The notes under the pieces are model-generated. The model was not told the DNA's origin and ran no database searches. It saw only the letters and a program-made list of their open reading frames with translations. Both the position numbers and the translations under genes were made by a program. 64,000 nt of DNA from Bradyrhizobium ivorense (GTDB lineage Bacteria; Pseudomonadota; Alphaproteobacteria; Rhizobiales; Xanthobacteraceae): contig NZ_CAADFC020000032.1 of the NCBI RefSeq assembly GCF_900696085.1, forward strand, positions 186,001 to 250,000. Direction: 5' to 3'. This document shows positions 40,167 through 50,500 of this stretch, piece by piece (positions within the stretch are counted from its first letter, which is position 1; every line of letters starts with the position of its first letter).

Positions 40167-41254
40167 CCAGCCCCCCGCCGACCCTGCTCTATATCGACGA
40201 CGATGCGACCTTGGCGCGCCTGGTCGAACGCGGCCTGACGCGCGCCGGCTTCAAGGTCGTGCACGCTGCAAGCGGTCAGGAAGGTCTCGACCGGCTGGTC
40301 CAGGGCGGCATCGACGTCGTTGCGCTCGATCAGTACATGCCCGGTCTCGACGGGCTGGAAACGCTGGAGCAGATCCTGAAAATTCCGGACGCGCCGCCGG
40401 TGGTGTTCGTCACGGCATCGCAGGACTCCGCGATCGCGGTCACCGCGCTGAAGGCCGGCGCGGCGGATTACCTGGTCAAGGATGTCAGGGGCGAGTTCAT
40501 TCCCCTGCTCCAGGTCGCGGTCAACGGCGCGATCCGCCAGGCCGCGATCCAGAAGGCGCGCGACGAGGCGGAAGCCGAAGTGCACGCCTCGCGCGACCGC
40601 TATGCGGCGCTCGCCGCGGAGCGCGAGGTGCTGCTCCGCGAGGTCAACCACCGCGTCGGCAACTCGTTGCAGATCATCGCCTCGCTGCTGCACCTGCAGG
40701 CCAATTCGGCCACCCAGGACGACGTCAAGGCGGCGCTGACCAACGCGATGGGCCGCGTCGCCGCGGTCGCGCAGGTGCACCGCCGCCTCTATACCTCGCA
40801 AGATTTCAAGACCGTGATGCTGAACCAGTATCTCGAGGCGCTGCTCGAGGATCTCAGGCGGTCGGCCGAGGGCAACAAGATGTCGCGGCTGACGCTGAAA
40901 GCCGTCCCGATCGAGATCGATCCCGACCGCGCGGTCGCGATCGGCATCATCGTCAACGAGCTGGTGATGAATGCGGTCAAATACGCCTATCCCGACGGCT
41001 CCGGCCCGATCGATATCGAGCTGAAGCCGCAGGGCGACGATGTCGTGCTGGCGATCAGCGATGACGGCGTCGGCTACGACGACAAGGCCGATCCGCGCGG
41101 CACCGGCATGGGCCAGCGCATCGTCACGGCAATGGCCGCCAAGCTCGACGCCGGCGTCGAGCGCGATCCCGCCCGCAAGGGCACCCGCTTCGTGGTGCGG
41201 TTTGCCCGGGTCAGCCCGGCGGTGGCGAAGGCGACGAGCGTCGCCGCCAAATAG
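40163..41254 (+). CDS. Receiver-HisKA_2 hybrid histidine kinase
   Basis: 363 aa. Receiver at about 8-125 (D56 in ALDQYMPGLDG; K in YLVKD), a coiled-coil linker, then HisKA_2 with H163 in LLREVNHRVGNSLQII and an HWE-like HATPase_c with VNELVMNAVKYA and DDGVGYD. HisKA_2/HWE kinases often signal to receivers that regulate the general stress response in alphaproteobacteria. Third of three genes joined by ATGA overlaps. It has no transmembrane segment and is likely cytosolic. What it phosphorylates is not shown here. Confidence 0.93.
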   Translation: MTSPPPTLLYIDDDATLARLVERGLTRAGFKVVHAASGQEGLDRLVQGGIDVVALDQYMPGLDGLETLEQILKIPDAPPVVFVTASQDSAIAVTALKAGAADYLVKDVRGEFIPLLQVAVNGAIRQAAIQKARDEAEAEVHASRDRYAALAAEREVLLREVNHRVGNSLQIIASLLHLQANSATQDDVKAALTNAMGRVAAVAQVHRRLYTSQDFKTVMLNQYLEALLEDLRRSAEGNKMSRLTLKAVPIEIDPDRAVAIGIIVNELVMNAVKYAYPDGSGPIDIELKPQGDDVVLAISDDGVGYDDKADPRGTGMGQRIVTAMAAKLDAGVERDPARKGTRFVVRFARVSPAVAKATSVAAK

Positions 41255-41417
41255 GCTGTCGCCTGGATCGGCGGCAGATTGGATCGATTTGTCGTGTTCG
41301 TCTTAACGTCTGCGTCATCCTGTTCCGCAATCGGACGCGCAACGCCGCGGTCGGTTAAGAAATATCTGGACATCCCTTGCCACACTCTCGCCACCAGCTT
41401 TGCAGGAGGCGGTCCCG

Positions 41418-42104
41418 ATGTTTGGGCAAAAGGCAACATTCGGAAAGCGGCAGCACAGCTTCGCCGAGCTCAAGGAGATGATGCGTCCGACCCCGGATGC
41501 CGATGGCGTGACCCGCGTGTTCTCCAAGGAGCTCTGGGACGATCCGAAGGTCGGTCCGATGCTGCGCGAGCTCGGCTTCAATCCCGACGATCCCCGCAAC
41601 ATCAGCAAGACCGCCGAGGATTACATCGCGATGTTCGCCGCGGCGAAGAAGCGGCTCGAGGAGCGCGCTGCGGCGTTCAACCGCGACATGACCAACCGCT
41701 ATGGCTACTGCAACGCCGTCCCCTTCCTGGTGATCGATCACACGATCTGGGACGGCGAGCACGGCGCCTTCCTCTATGCCTCCCTGAACCTGATCGGCTT
41801 CGACGACTGGAACGTGCTGATGCTCGCGGGTGACGAGCGCACCAAGGAGCTGTGCGGCATCGCCGGCCATCCCGGCACGGTGCCTGCCGTCAGCAAGGCC
41901 GTGCACGAGTTCGTGGTCGCCTGGAAGGAGCGCTATGAGTGCGCATTGGAGGCCTACGGCGTCACCGCCACCGGCGGTCAGGGCCGCGGCATCTCGCGCG
42001 AACAGTACGAGATGGAAAAGGACGAGCTGCGCCAGGAGATCATCGACAAGGTCGGCTGGATGAAGCCGCGCATCATCAACGAGCTGCTGCGCATCCAGGG
42101 GTGA
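41418..42104 (+). CDS. Hypothetical protein, 228 aa
   Basis: Soluble and mainly helical, without signal peptide or membrane segment. ATG 41418 follows a strong AGGAGG with good spacing; an in-frame ATG at 41400 lies in front of it. Segments such as VTRVFSKELWDDPKVG and PFLVIDHTIWDGEHGAFLYA stand out, but I recognise no family or catalytic motif. It lies 163 bases after the kinase trio on the same strand, so a link to signalling is possible but not shown. Confidence 0.75.
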   Translation: MFGQKATFGKRQHSFAELKEMMRPTPDADGVTRVFSKELWDDPKVGPMLRELGFNPDDPRNISKTAEDYIAMFAAAKKRLEERAAAFNRDMTNRYGYCNAVPFLVIDHTIWDGEHGAFLYASLNLIGFDDWNVLMLAGDERTKELCGIAGHPGTVPAVSKAVHEFVVAWKERYECALEAYGVTATGGQGRGISREQYEMEKDELRQEIIDKVGWMKPRIINELLRIQG

Positions 42105-42126
42105 GCGCGCCCGCGCTCCGCCCTGC

Positions 42127-42468
42127 TCAATCGCGCCTGTCGCGCGCCCGCCGCGCTTTGGGCGGCGTGCAATCCCGGCACGGCGCGCCGAAGATCACCT
42201 GCGACGGATACGGCCGCGCCGAATGCTGCGGCGTCCAGCCGAACAGGCCTGCCGCACCAAACCCGGCGCTAAAGGGATCGGCGGCGAAATTACCGGGAAA
42301 ATAGCCGTTGCTGCGGAAATCGCGGTGGTCGTCCCGGCCATCAAAGCCCCAGCCGCCGGTGCTGCCGTAACGCAGCGGGCGATCCTGCGCCGAGGCCGCG
42401 CCCGCGCAGAGCACGATGGCGGCGCAGGCGATGAGTGCTCGCATGACGGTCATGGTGTTCGTCCTCAT
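42127..42468 (-). CDS. Small secreted protein at the tail of the efflux operon
   Basis: 113 aa. Signal peptide about 1-27 (LIACAAIVLCAGAASAQ), then a Gly/Phe/Asn-rich region (YGSTGGWGFDGRDDHRDF) and a basic C-terminus. Two cysteines in PCRDCTPP. No family recognised. Its ATG overlaps the stop of the preceding 108-aa gene (ATGA), so translation is coupled. Alternative start at 42453. Confidence 0.7.
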   Translation of the reverse strand: MRTNTMTVMRALIACAAIVLCAGAASAQDRPLRYGSTGGWGFDGRDDHRDFRSNGYFPGNFAADPFSAGFGAAGLFGWTPQHSARPYPSQVIFGAPCRDCTPPKARRARDRRD

Positions 42469-42791
42469 GGCGGCGTGGTGCCCCAGTCGCCCTTCCAGGC
42501 GAGCAGGCGCCCCTTGCCGAACTGCAGATAGAGCGCATCGCTGCGCCGCGACAGGATGCTGCCCCTGACATTGGGCAACGCCACCAGCAATTCATTGCCG
42601 GGTGTGCCGCGAACATATTGCAGGGGCACGCCGAGCGACTGGCTGGCCTGATCGGGCGTCATCCCGAAGGTCAGCGGCACGCTGTTGGGCGCAGGCTGCT
42701 GCGCGCGGGCGGCGAACGGCAGGCCAAGGACCAAGACAAGCGCGACGACCAGGGCGACGACAGGAATGAACCGCTGCATGACCGACCTCAT
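42465..42791 (-). CDS. Small secreted protein, SmpA/OmlA-like length, in the efflux operon
   Basis: 108 aa. Signal peptide about 1-30 (VVALVVALVLVLGLPFAARAQ), then a short domain with FGMTPDQASQSLGVPLQYV and GRLLAWKGDWG. The MTPDQASxxLG pattern recalls the start of SmpA/BamE-like folds but is too short to assign. Overlaps the outer-membrane factor gene (ATGA at 42788-42791) and the next gene (ATGA at 42465-42468). Possibly a periplasmic accessory to the pump. Confidence 0.68.
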   Translation of the reverse strand: MRSVMQRFIPVVALVVALVLVLGLPFAARAQQPAPNSVPLTFGMTPDQASQSLGVPLQYVRGTPGNELLVALPNVRGSILSRRSDALYLQFGKGRLLAWKGDWGTTPP

Positions 42792-44272
42792 TGCGCCGCC
42801 GCCAGCGTGCCGGCGGGTGTCCAGCCGCCGCCGAGCGCCTGGAACAGGCTGCTCGCCGCGAGCAGCTTGTTGAGCCGCACCGTGACCAGATTGTTCTCCG
42901 CCGTGAACAGCGTCTGCTGCGCCTGCAGCACCGTGATCAGGTTGACCGTGCCGCCGCGCAACTGCGTTTCGGCGACCTCGAACGCCTTGCGCGAGCTCGC
43001 CACCGCGTCGGACTGCAGGCGTTCCTGCAGCGTAAACTTCTGCAGCGCGATCAGCGCATTCTCGACGTCGGCGAAGGCCGACAGCACGGCCTTGCGGTAG
43101 GTCTGCAGGAACTGCAGCTGCTGGCCCTTGGCGAGCTTGAGCTGGCTCTCCAGCTGAAAGCCGTCGAACAGCGGCTGGGTCAAACTGGCGGACAGCGTAT
43201 AGAACCAGGCGCCCGGCCCGAACAGCGAGGCCAGCGCCGCGCTCTGGAAGCCGTTGGTCGCGGTCAGCTGGATCTGCGGGAAGAACGCCGCGCGCGCCGC
43301 ATCGACGCTGAAATTGGCCGAGGTCAGCTGCGCCTCGGCCTGGCGGATGTCAGGCCGCTGGTAGAGCAATTCCGACGGCAGCCCTGGGGTCACGCGCGGG
43401 ACCGAGATCTGTGTGGTGCTGCCGCCGCGCACCGTGAAATTGGCCGGCGCGCGCGCCACCAGCACTGCGAGCGCGGTGATGTTCTGTCCCACCGTCACTT
43501 CGAGCGGCGGGATTGCCGCGCGCTGGGTCGCGACCAGCGCCTCCTGCTGCGACACGTCGAGCTGCGAGGCGGTGCCGCCGGAAAATTGCGATTTGACCAG
43601 CGCGAGGATGCGTTCGGCGGCGGCGAGGTTGCGGCGTGTCACCTTGATCTGGTCCTGCGCCGCAAGCACCTGGAAATAGGTGTTGGCGACGGTCGCCATT
43701 GTGGTCAGCGCGACCACCTCACGATTGTAGCGCGACGCGGTGGCGCTCTCCTCCGAGGCCGCCAGCGTCGCGCGGTTCTTGCCCCAGAAATCCACGATAT
43801 AGCTCGCGGTCAGTCCCGCATTGTATTGCGAGAACGTTCCGCCCGCCCCGCTCAACGCACCCGACCCCTGGCGCTGGGCGGTCACCGACCCCGACAGCGA
43901 CGGCAGCAGCACGGCGCCGGAGACGCCGGTCTGCGCATCGGCCTGCACCACCTGGGCGATCGCGACCGCGATGTCCAAATTGTAGAGCTGCGCGGATTCC
44001 ATCAGCCCGGTCAGCTCCGCGGAGCGGAAGCCGCGCCACCAGGCGAGCGCCGGAACGGCGGCATCGGCATCGCCCTTCGCGGCGGTCCGATAGCTCGCCG
44101 GCACTTCGAGACTGAGCTCGGGCCGCTCCGCGCCGGGAACGCAGCCCGACAGGCCGAGGCCGACCACGATGGCGAGCGTGGGCTGCCGGCGCAGCCAAAA
44201 CGCCGGTGCACGCAGCAGCCGGACCGGCTTCCGCAACATCTCAACACGTCGCAACGCTGCACCTGTCGGCAT
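42788..44272 (-). CDS. Outer-membrane efflux lipoprotein (NodT/OprM-like, TolC family)
   Basis: 494 aa. Lipobox LSGC within GLGLSGCVPG near residue 44 (from the ATG at 44272; a shorter start at MLRKPV is possible), then two OEP repeats (about 70-270 and 290-480) of long alternating helices with ADVENALIALQ and QPLFDGFQLESQL motifs typical of the NodT group. Forms the trimeric exit channel for the RND pump. ATG directly follows the TAA of the RND permease gene, without a gap. Confidence 0.92.
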   Translation of the reverse strand: MPTGAALRRVEMLRKPVRLLRAPAFWLRRQPTLAIVVGLGLSGCVPGAERPELSLEVPASYRTAAKGDADAAVPALAWWRGFRSAELTGLMESAQLYNLDIAVAIAQVVQADAQTGVSGAVLLPSLSGSVTAQRQGSGALSGAGGTFSQYNAGLTASYIVDFWGKNRATLAASEESATASRYNREVVALTTMATVANTYFQVLAAQDQIKVTRRNLAAAERILALVKSQFSGGTASQLDVSQQEALVATQRAAIPPLEVTVGQNITALAVLVARAPANFTVRGGSTTQISVPRVTPGLPSELLYQRPDIRQAEAQLTSANFSVDAARAAFFPQIQLTATNGFQSAALASLFGPGAWFYTLSASLTQPLFDGFQLESQLKLAKGQQLQFLQTYRKAVLSAFADVENALIALQKFTLQERLQSDAVASSRKAFEVAETQLRGGTVNLITVLQAQQTLFTAENNLVTVRLNKLLAASSLFQALGGGWTPAGTLAAAQ

Positions 44273-47200
44273 TTACTCGCCCAATTGGAGGGAAGACCCC
44301 GGGAGCCGCGGCGCAGCGCCGCGCCGCGCGCGCTGGGCCCAGAGACGGAACCGGTCGAGATAGAGGTAGATCACCGGCGTCGTGTAGAGCGTCAGAACCT
44401 GGCTCAGGATCAGCCCGCCGACAATGGCGATGCCGAGCGGCTGGCGCAGCTCGCCGCCATCGCCCATGCCGACCGCGAGCGGCACCGCGCCGAGCAGCGC
44501 CGCCATCGTCGTCATCATGATCGGACGGAAGCGCAGCAGGCAGGCCTCCCTGATCGCCTCGAGCGGCGGCAGCCCGAGCCGGCGTTCCGCATCGAGGGCG
44601 AAATCGATCATCATGATGGCGTTCTTCTTCACAATGCCGATCAGCAGGATGACGCCGATCAGCGCCATGATACTGAACTCGGTCTTGAATGCCATCAGCG
44701 CCAGCAGCGCGCCCACACCTGCGGACGGCAGCGTCGACAGGATGGTCAGCGGATGGATGAAGCTCTCATAGAGCACGCCGAGCACGATGTAGATCGTCAC
44801 CAGCGCCGCCAGGATCAGGAACGGCTGGTTGCTCAGCGAATCCTGGAACGCCTTGGCCGAGCCCTGGAAGGTGCCGCGGATCGTGGCGGGGACGCCGATC
44901 CGGTTCATGGTGGCCTCGATGCTGGCGACCGCGGTGCTGAGCGAGACGTTCGGCGGCAGGTTGAACGAGATGGTGTTGGCGACCAAGAGGCCCTGGTGAT
45001 TGACCGCCAGCGGCGTCGCGCCCTGCTCGAAGCTCGCCACTGCCGACAGCGGGATCATGGTCTCGCCGGTGGTGCTGACCGCCGATCCGGTCGAGCCGGC
45101 GCCGTTCCCGGTCAGGCCGATCGAGTTGGTGGCGAGATTGCGCGCCGCCTCGGCATTGGCGGTGCTGGCCGCGCTCGAGGTTCCCGGCGCCACCACCGTG
45201 CCCGCGACGGCGTTGGTCGACTGCGAGCCGCCGACCGATCCGCCCGACGTGCTGACATAGACGTCCTTGAGCGTCTCCGGGTTCTGCCAGTAGCGCGGCG
45301 CGACCTCCATCACGACGTGATACTGGTTGCGCGCGACATAGATGGTCGAGACCTGGCGCTGGCCGAACGCGTCATAGAGCGTGTTGTCGATCTGGCTCAC
45401 GGTGATGCCGAGCCGCGCCGCGTCGTCGCGATCGATCACCAGGTTGGATTCCAGTCCCTTGTTCTGCTGGTCGCTGTTGACGTCGGTCAGGTCGGGATCG
45501 CGCTGCAGCGCTGCGGTGATCTTTGGCGTCCATTCGTTGAGCTCCTCCAAGGTCGAGCCCTGCAGCGTGTACTGGTACTGCGCGTTGGAGGCCCTGCCGC
45601 CGACCCGGATGTCCTGCACCGCCTGCAGGAACAACGTCGCGCCGGGCACCACGGACATTTCCCGCCGCAGCCGCGCGATCACGCCGTCGGCGCTGATCTT
45701 GCGCTGATCGAGCGGCTTCAGCGAGACAAAGACGAACCCGGAATTGGTCTGTCCGCTGCCGGTGAAGCCGACCACGCTTTCCACCGCGGGGTCGTGCTTG
45801 ATGATGTCGACGAACCGCCCGAGCTTCTGCTGCATCAGCTGGAACGAGACACTCTGGTCGGCCTGGATCGAGCCGGTGAGCCGCCCGGTATCCTGCTGCG
45901 GGAAGAAGCCCTTCGGGATCGCGCTGTAGAGATAGAAATTCAGGCCCAGCACCGCCGCCAGGATCACCATCACCGACACCGGGTGCTCCAGGGCCGCCGT
46001 CAGCGTCCTGCGGTAGAAATTCAGCATCGCCTCGAAGCAGCGCTCGCTGGCCCAATACAGCCGGCCGTGGCTCTGCCCTGTGTCGCGCTTGAGCAGCACC
46101 GCGCACATCATCGGCGTGGTCGCCAGCGACACCGCGAGCGAGATCAGGATCGCGATCGAGATCGTCATCGCGAATTCGCGGAACAGGCGGCCGACGATGC
46201 CACCCATCATCAGGATCGGAATGAACACCGCGATCAGCGACACGCTCATCGACAGCACCGTGAAGCCGACCTCGCTGGCGCCGGTGAGCGCCGCCTGCAG
46301 CGGGCTCAAGCCGTCCTCGATGTGGCGGGTGATGTTCTCCAGCACCACGATGGCGTCGTCGACCACGAAACCGGTCGCCACCGTCAGCGCCATCAGCGAC
46401 AGATTGTCGAGGCTGTAGCCGATCAGGTACATCGCTCCGAAGGTCGCGACCAGCGATACCGACACCGCGACAACAGGAATGAAGGTAGCGCGGGCGCTGC
46501 GCAGGAACACGAACACCACGACGATCACCAGCAGCACGGCGAGGATCAGGGTTCGTTCGACGTCATGAAGCGAGGTGCGGATGGTGGTCGAGCGGTCGAC
46601 CGCGAAATCGATGTCGATCGCCGGCGACACCGAGGCCTTGAGCTGCGGCAGCACCCCTTTCACCAGGTCGACCGTGGAGATGATGTTGGCGTTGGGCTGC
46701 CGGTACAGGATGATCAGCACCGCCGGCTTGCCGTTGGCGAGGCCGGCATTGCGCAGGTTCTCGACGCCGTTGGTGACCTCACCGACGTCGGTGAGGCGAA
46801 CCGGCGCGCCGTTGCGGTAGGCCACGATCAGCGGCTTGTAGTCGTCCGCCTTGTTGGCCTGGTCGTTGGCATAGATCTGGTAGCGCTGCGGGCCGACGTC
46901 GATGGCGCCCTTCGGGCTGTGCGCATTGGCGCTCGACAGCGCCGCGCGGATGTCCTCGAGCCCGATGCCGTATTTGTAGAGCGCCTGCGGCGTCAGGTCG
47001 ACGCGCACCGCCGGCAGCGAGCTGCCGCCGACCACCACCTCGCCGATCCCCTCGACCTGCGACAGCTTTTGCGCCAGCACGCTCGAGGCCGCGTCATAGA
47101 GCGCGCCGCGGGTCAGCGTATCCGATGTCAGCGCCAGGATCAGGATCGGTGCGTCGGCCGGATTGACCTTCCGGTAGGTCGGATTGGCGCGCAGGCTGGT

Positions 47201-47560
47201 CGGCAGGTCGGCCCGCGCGGCGTTGATCGCCGCCTGCACGTCGCGCGCCGCGCCGTTGATGTCGCGGTCGAGGCCGAACTGCAGCGTGATGCGGGTCGAG
47301 CCGACCGAGCTCGACGACGTCATCTCGGTGACATCGGCAATCTGGCCGAGATGCCGCTCCAGCGGGCTGGCGACCGTCGTCGCCACGTCCTGCGGGCTGG
47401 CGCCGGGCAACGTCGCCTGCACCGAGATGGTCGGAAAATCGACCTGCGGCAGCGGCGCCACCGGCAGCTTGAAGAAGGCGACGGCGCCGGCCGCCGCAAG
47501 CCCGATGGTCAACAGCGTGGTCGCCACCGGCCGGCGGATGAAGGGGGTTGACGGCTCCAT
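44273..47560 (-). CDS. RND efflux permease, MdtC-like
   Basis: 1095 aa, 12 membrane helices. HAE1 hallmarks: start FIRRPVATTLLTIGL, helix-4 motif GFVVDDAIVVLENITRHIE with the proton-relay Asp pair, and helix 11/12 GVILLIGIVKKNAIMMIDFAL. It exports drugs or bile-salt-like compounds using the proton gradient, probably with the second permease as in MdtBC. A low-complexity Ser/Ala/Gly/Thr insertion of about 65 residues (about 767-833, includes GSQSTNAVAGT) lies in the periplasmic docking part, which is unusual. The start is three bases after the stop of the other permease gene. Confidence 0.94.
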   Translation of the reverse strand: MEPSTPFIRRPVATTLLTIGLAAAGAVAFFKLPVAPLPQVDFPTISVQATLPGASPQDVATTVASPLERHLGQIADVTEMTSSSSVGSTRITLQFGLDRDINGAARDVQAAINAARADLPTSLRANPTYRKVNPADAPILILALTSDTLTRGALYDAASSVLAQKLSQVEGIGEVVVGGSSLPAVRVDLTPQALYKYGIGLEDIRAALSSANAHSPKGAIDVGPQRYQIYANDQANKADDYKPLIVAYRNGAPVRLTDVGEVTNGVENLRNAGLANGKPAVLIILYRQPNANIISTVDLVKGVLPQLKASVSPAIDIDFAVDRSTTIRTSLHDVERTLILAVLLVIVVVFVFLRSARATFIPVVAVSVSLVATFGAMYLIGYSLDNLSLMALTVATGFVVDDAIVVLENITRHIEDGLSPLQAALTGASEVGFTVLSMSVSLIAVFIPILMMGGIVGRLFREFAMTISIAILISLAVSLATTPMMCAVLLKRDTGQSHGRLYWASERCFEAMLNFYRRTLTAALEHPVSVMVILAAVLGLNFYLYSAIPKGFFPQQDTGRLTGSIQADQSVSFQLMQQKLGRFVDIIKHDPAVESVVGFTGSGQTNSGFVFVSLKPLDQRKISADGVIARLRREMSVVPGATLFLQAVQDIRVGGRASNAQYQYTLQGSTLEELNEWTPKITAALQRDPDLTDVNSDQQNKGLESNLVIDRDDAARLGITVSQIDNTLYDAFGQRQVSTIYVARNQYHVVMEVAPRYWQNPETLKDVYVSTSGGSVGGSQSTNAVAGTVVAPGTSSAASTANAEAARNLATNSIGLTGNGAGSTGSAVSTTGETMIPLSAVASFEQGATPLAVNHQGLLVANTISFNLPPNVSLSTAVASIEATMNRIGVPATIRGTFQGSAKAFQDSLSNQPFLILAALVTIYIVLGVLYESFIHPLTILSTLPSAGVGALLALMAFKTEFSIMALIGVILLIGIVKKNAIMMIDFALDAERRLGLPPLEAIREACLLRFRPIMMTTMAALLGAVPLAVGMGDGGELRQPLGIAIVGGLILSQVLTLYTTPVIYLYLDRFRLWAQRARRGAAPRLPGSSLQLGE

Positions 47561-47563
47561 GGC

Positions 47564-50500
47564 TCACCCCGACCCGCTGGCCTCGCCGACCTCGCCCGGC
47601 CGTCCGGCAAAGCGCTGCGCCAGCCGATCGAACCAGAGATAGATCACGGGCGTCGTGAACAGCGTGAGCAGCTGGCTGACCAGGAGGCCGCCGACGATGG
47701 AGATACCGAGCGGGTGCCGCAGTTCGGAGCCCGCGCCGGTGCCTATCATCAGCGGCAGCGCGCCGAGCACCGCGGCCATCGTCGTCATGATGATGGGACG
47801 GAAGCGCAGCAGGCAGGCCTGATAGATCGCCTCGCGCGGCGGCTTGCCCTCGTTGCGCTCGGCATCGAGCGCGAAGTCGATCATCATGATCGCGTTCTTC
47901 TTGACGATGCCGATCAACAGGATGATGCCGATGATCGCGATGATGGTGAGATCCTGCTTGGCCATCATCAGCGCCAGCAGCGCGCCGATGCCGGCCGAGG
48001 GCAGCGTCGAGAGGATCGTCAGCGGATGGATGAAGCTCTCGTAGAGCACGCCGAGCACGATGTAGACGGTGACGATCGCCGCCAGGATCAGGAACAGCTG
48101 GTTGGACAGCGAGGCCTGGAACGCCAGCGCGGCGCCCTGGAAGCTCGTGATCATGCCGAGCGGCTGGTTGATCTCGGCCTGAGCCCGCTTGATCGCCGTT
48201 ACCGCCTCGCCGAGCGAGGCGCCGGGCGCCAGGTTGAACGAGACGGTTGCCGACGGGAACTGGCCGAGATGCGAAATCTGCAGCGGCGCGGTCTCGATCC
48301 GCATCTTCGCCATCACCGAGAGCCGCACCGGCGTCGTGCTGACCGATGACGGCAGATAGATCGAGTCCAGCGAATCCAGCGATTTCTGCAGCGACGGATC
48401 GGCCTCCAGGATCACGCGGTACTGGTTCGAATTGGTGAAGACGGTCGAGACGATGCGCTGGCCGTAGGAATCGTAGAGCGCGTTGTCGATCGTCGCCGGC
48501 GTGATGCCGAACCGCGCGGCCTGGTCGCGGTCGATATCGACGAACACCGAAAGCCCCTCCGCGGAGATATCGCTGGCGACGTCGCTGAGCTCGTGCAGTG
48601 CCTGCAGCTTCTCGACCAGCTTCGGGGTCCATTCCGCCAGCTCGGCCGGATCGGCGTCCTGCAGGATGAACTGGTACTGGGTCCGGCTCACCGTGCCCTC
48701 GATGGTGAGGTCCTGCACCGGCTGCATGTAGAGCGTGATTCCGGTCAGCGCTGATGTGCTCGCCTTGATCCGCTCCATGATGGTGGCGACGCTGGCCTTG
48801 CGCTGCGCGTGCGGCTTCAGATTGATCAGGATGCGGCCGCTGTTGAGCGTGGTGTTGGTGCCGTCGACGCCGATGAAGGACGACAGGCTCTGCACATCGG
48901 GATCCTTCAGGATCACGCTGGCCAGCCGCTGCTGGCGCTCGGCCATCGCGGCATAGGAAACCGACTGCGGCGCCTCCGAGATCGCCTGGATCACGCCGGT
49001 GTCCTGCAGCGGAAAGAAGCCCTTCGGGATGATGATGTAGAGCCACGCGGTCAGGCCGAAGGTGGCGAGCGCGATCAAGAGCACCAGCGGCTGGCGGTCC
49101 AGCACCCAGTCCAGCATCCGGCCGTACAGCGCGATGACGTAATCGAACCCTTCCCGGCTCAGCCGCTGCAGGGTGTTCTCCCGCGCGGTCGCGTCCCGCC
49201 TCAAGAGCTTGGCGCAGGCCATCGGCACCAGCGTCAGCGACACCACCGCGGAGATCAGGATCGTGACCGACAGCGTGATCGCGAATTCGCGGAACAGCCG
49301 GCCGACCACGTCGCCCATGAACAATAGCGGGATCAGCACCGCGATCAGCGACACCGTCAGCGAGATGATGGTGAAGCCGATCTGCTCGGAGCCGCGCAGC
49401 GCCGCCTCCAGCGGGGTCTCGCCCTCCTCGATGTAGCGCGAGATGTTCTCGATCACGACGATGGCGTCGTCGACCACGAAGCCGGTCGCAATGGTCAGCG
49501 CCATCAGCGACAGATTGTTGAGGCTGAAGCCGAACAGATACATCGCCCCGAGCGTGCCGACCAGCGACAGCGGCACCGACAGGCTCGGGATCAGGGTGGC
49601 GCGGGTCGAGCGCAGGAACACGAAGATGACCAGCACGACGAGGATCACCGCCAGCGACAATTCATACTCGACGTCGCGCACCGAGGCACGGATCGTCACG
49701 GTGCGGTCGGTCAGGATGTTGAGGTCGATCGCCGCCGGCAGCGTCGCCTGCAGCTGCGGCAGCAGCGCCTTGATGCCCTCGACCACCGAGATGACATTGG
49801 CGCCGGGCTGGCGCTGGATGTTGAGGATGATGGCCGGCGTCTCGTTCATCCAGGCGCCGAGCTTGTCGTTCTGCGCGCCGTCGACCACGGTGCCGACGTC
49901 GCTGAGGCGGACCGGCGAGCCGTTCTTGTAGGCGATGATCAGCGACTGGTAGTCGCTGGCCTTGCGGATCTGGTCGTTGGCATTGATGGTGTAGGCCCGC
50001 ATCGGGCCGTCGAAATTGCCCTTCGGCGTGTTGACATTGGCGTTGCCGAGCGTGGTGCGGAGGTCGTCGATGTTGAGGCCGTAGGCGGCGAGCTTGCGGA
50101 TGTCGGCCTGGATGCGCACCGCGGGCCGCTGGCCGCCGCTGATGCTGACGAGGCCGACGCCGGGCAGTTGCGAGATCTTCTGCGCCAGCCGCGTGTCGAC
50201 GAAATCCTGGACCTGCGTCAGCGGCATGGTCTTCGAGGTCAGGCCGAGGGTGAGGATCGGCGCGTCGGCGGGATTGACCTTGGCGTAGATCGGCGGTGCC
50301 GGCAGGTCCGACGGCAACAAATTGCCCGCCGCGTTGATCGCGGCCTGCACCTCCTGCTCGGCGACATCGAGCGAGATCGACAGGCCGAATTGCAGCGTGA
50401 TCACCGAGGAGCCGGCCGAGCTCACCGAGCTCATCTGGTTCAAATTCGGCATCTGGCCGAACTGCACCTCCAGCGGCGCCGTCACCGATGACGTCATCAC

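Noticed and set aside
42791..47551. 1586-codon rightward open frame
   Set aside because: Antisense to the outer-membrane factor and RND permease; Arg/Gln/His-rich shadow composition from high GC.
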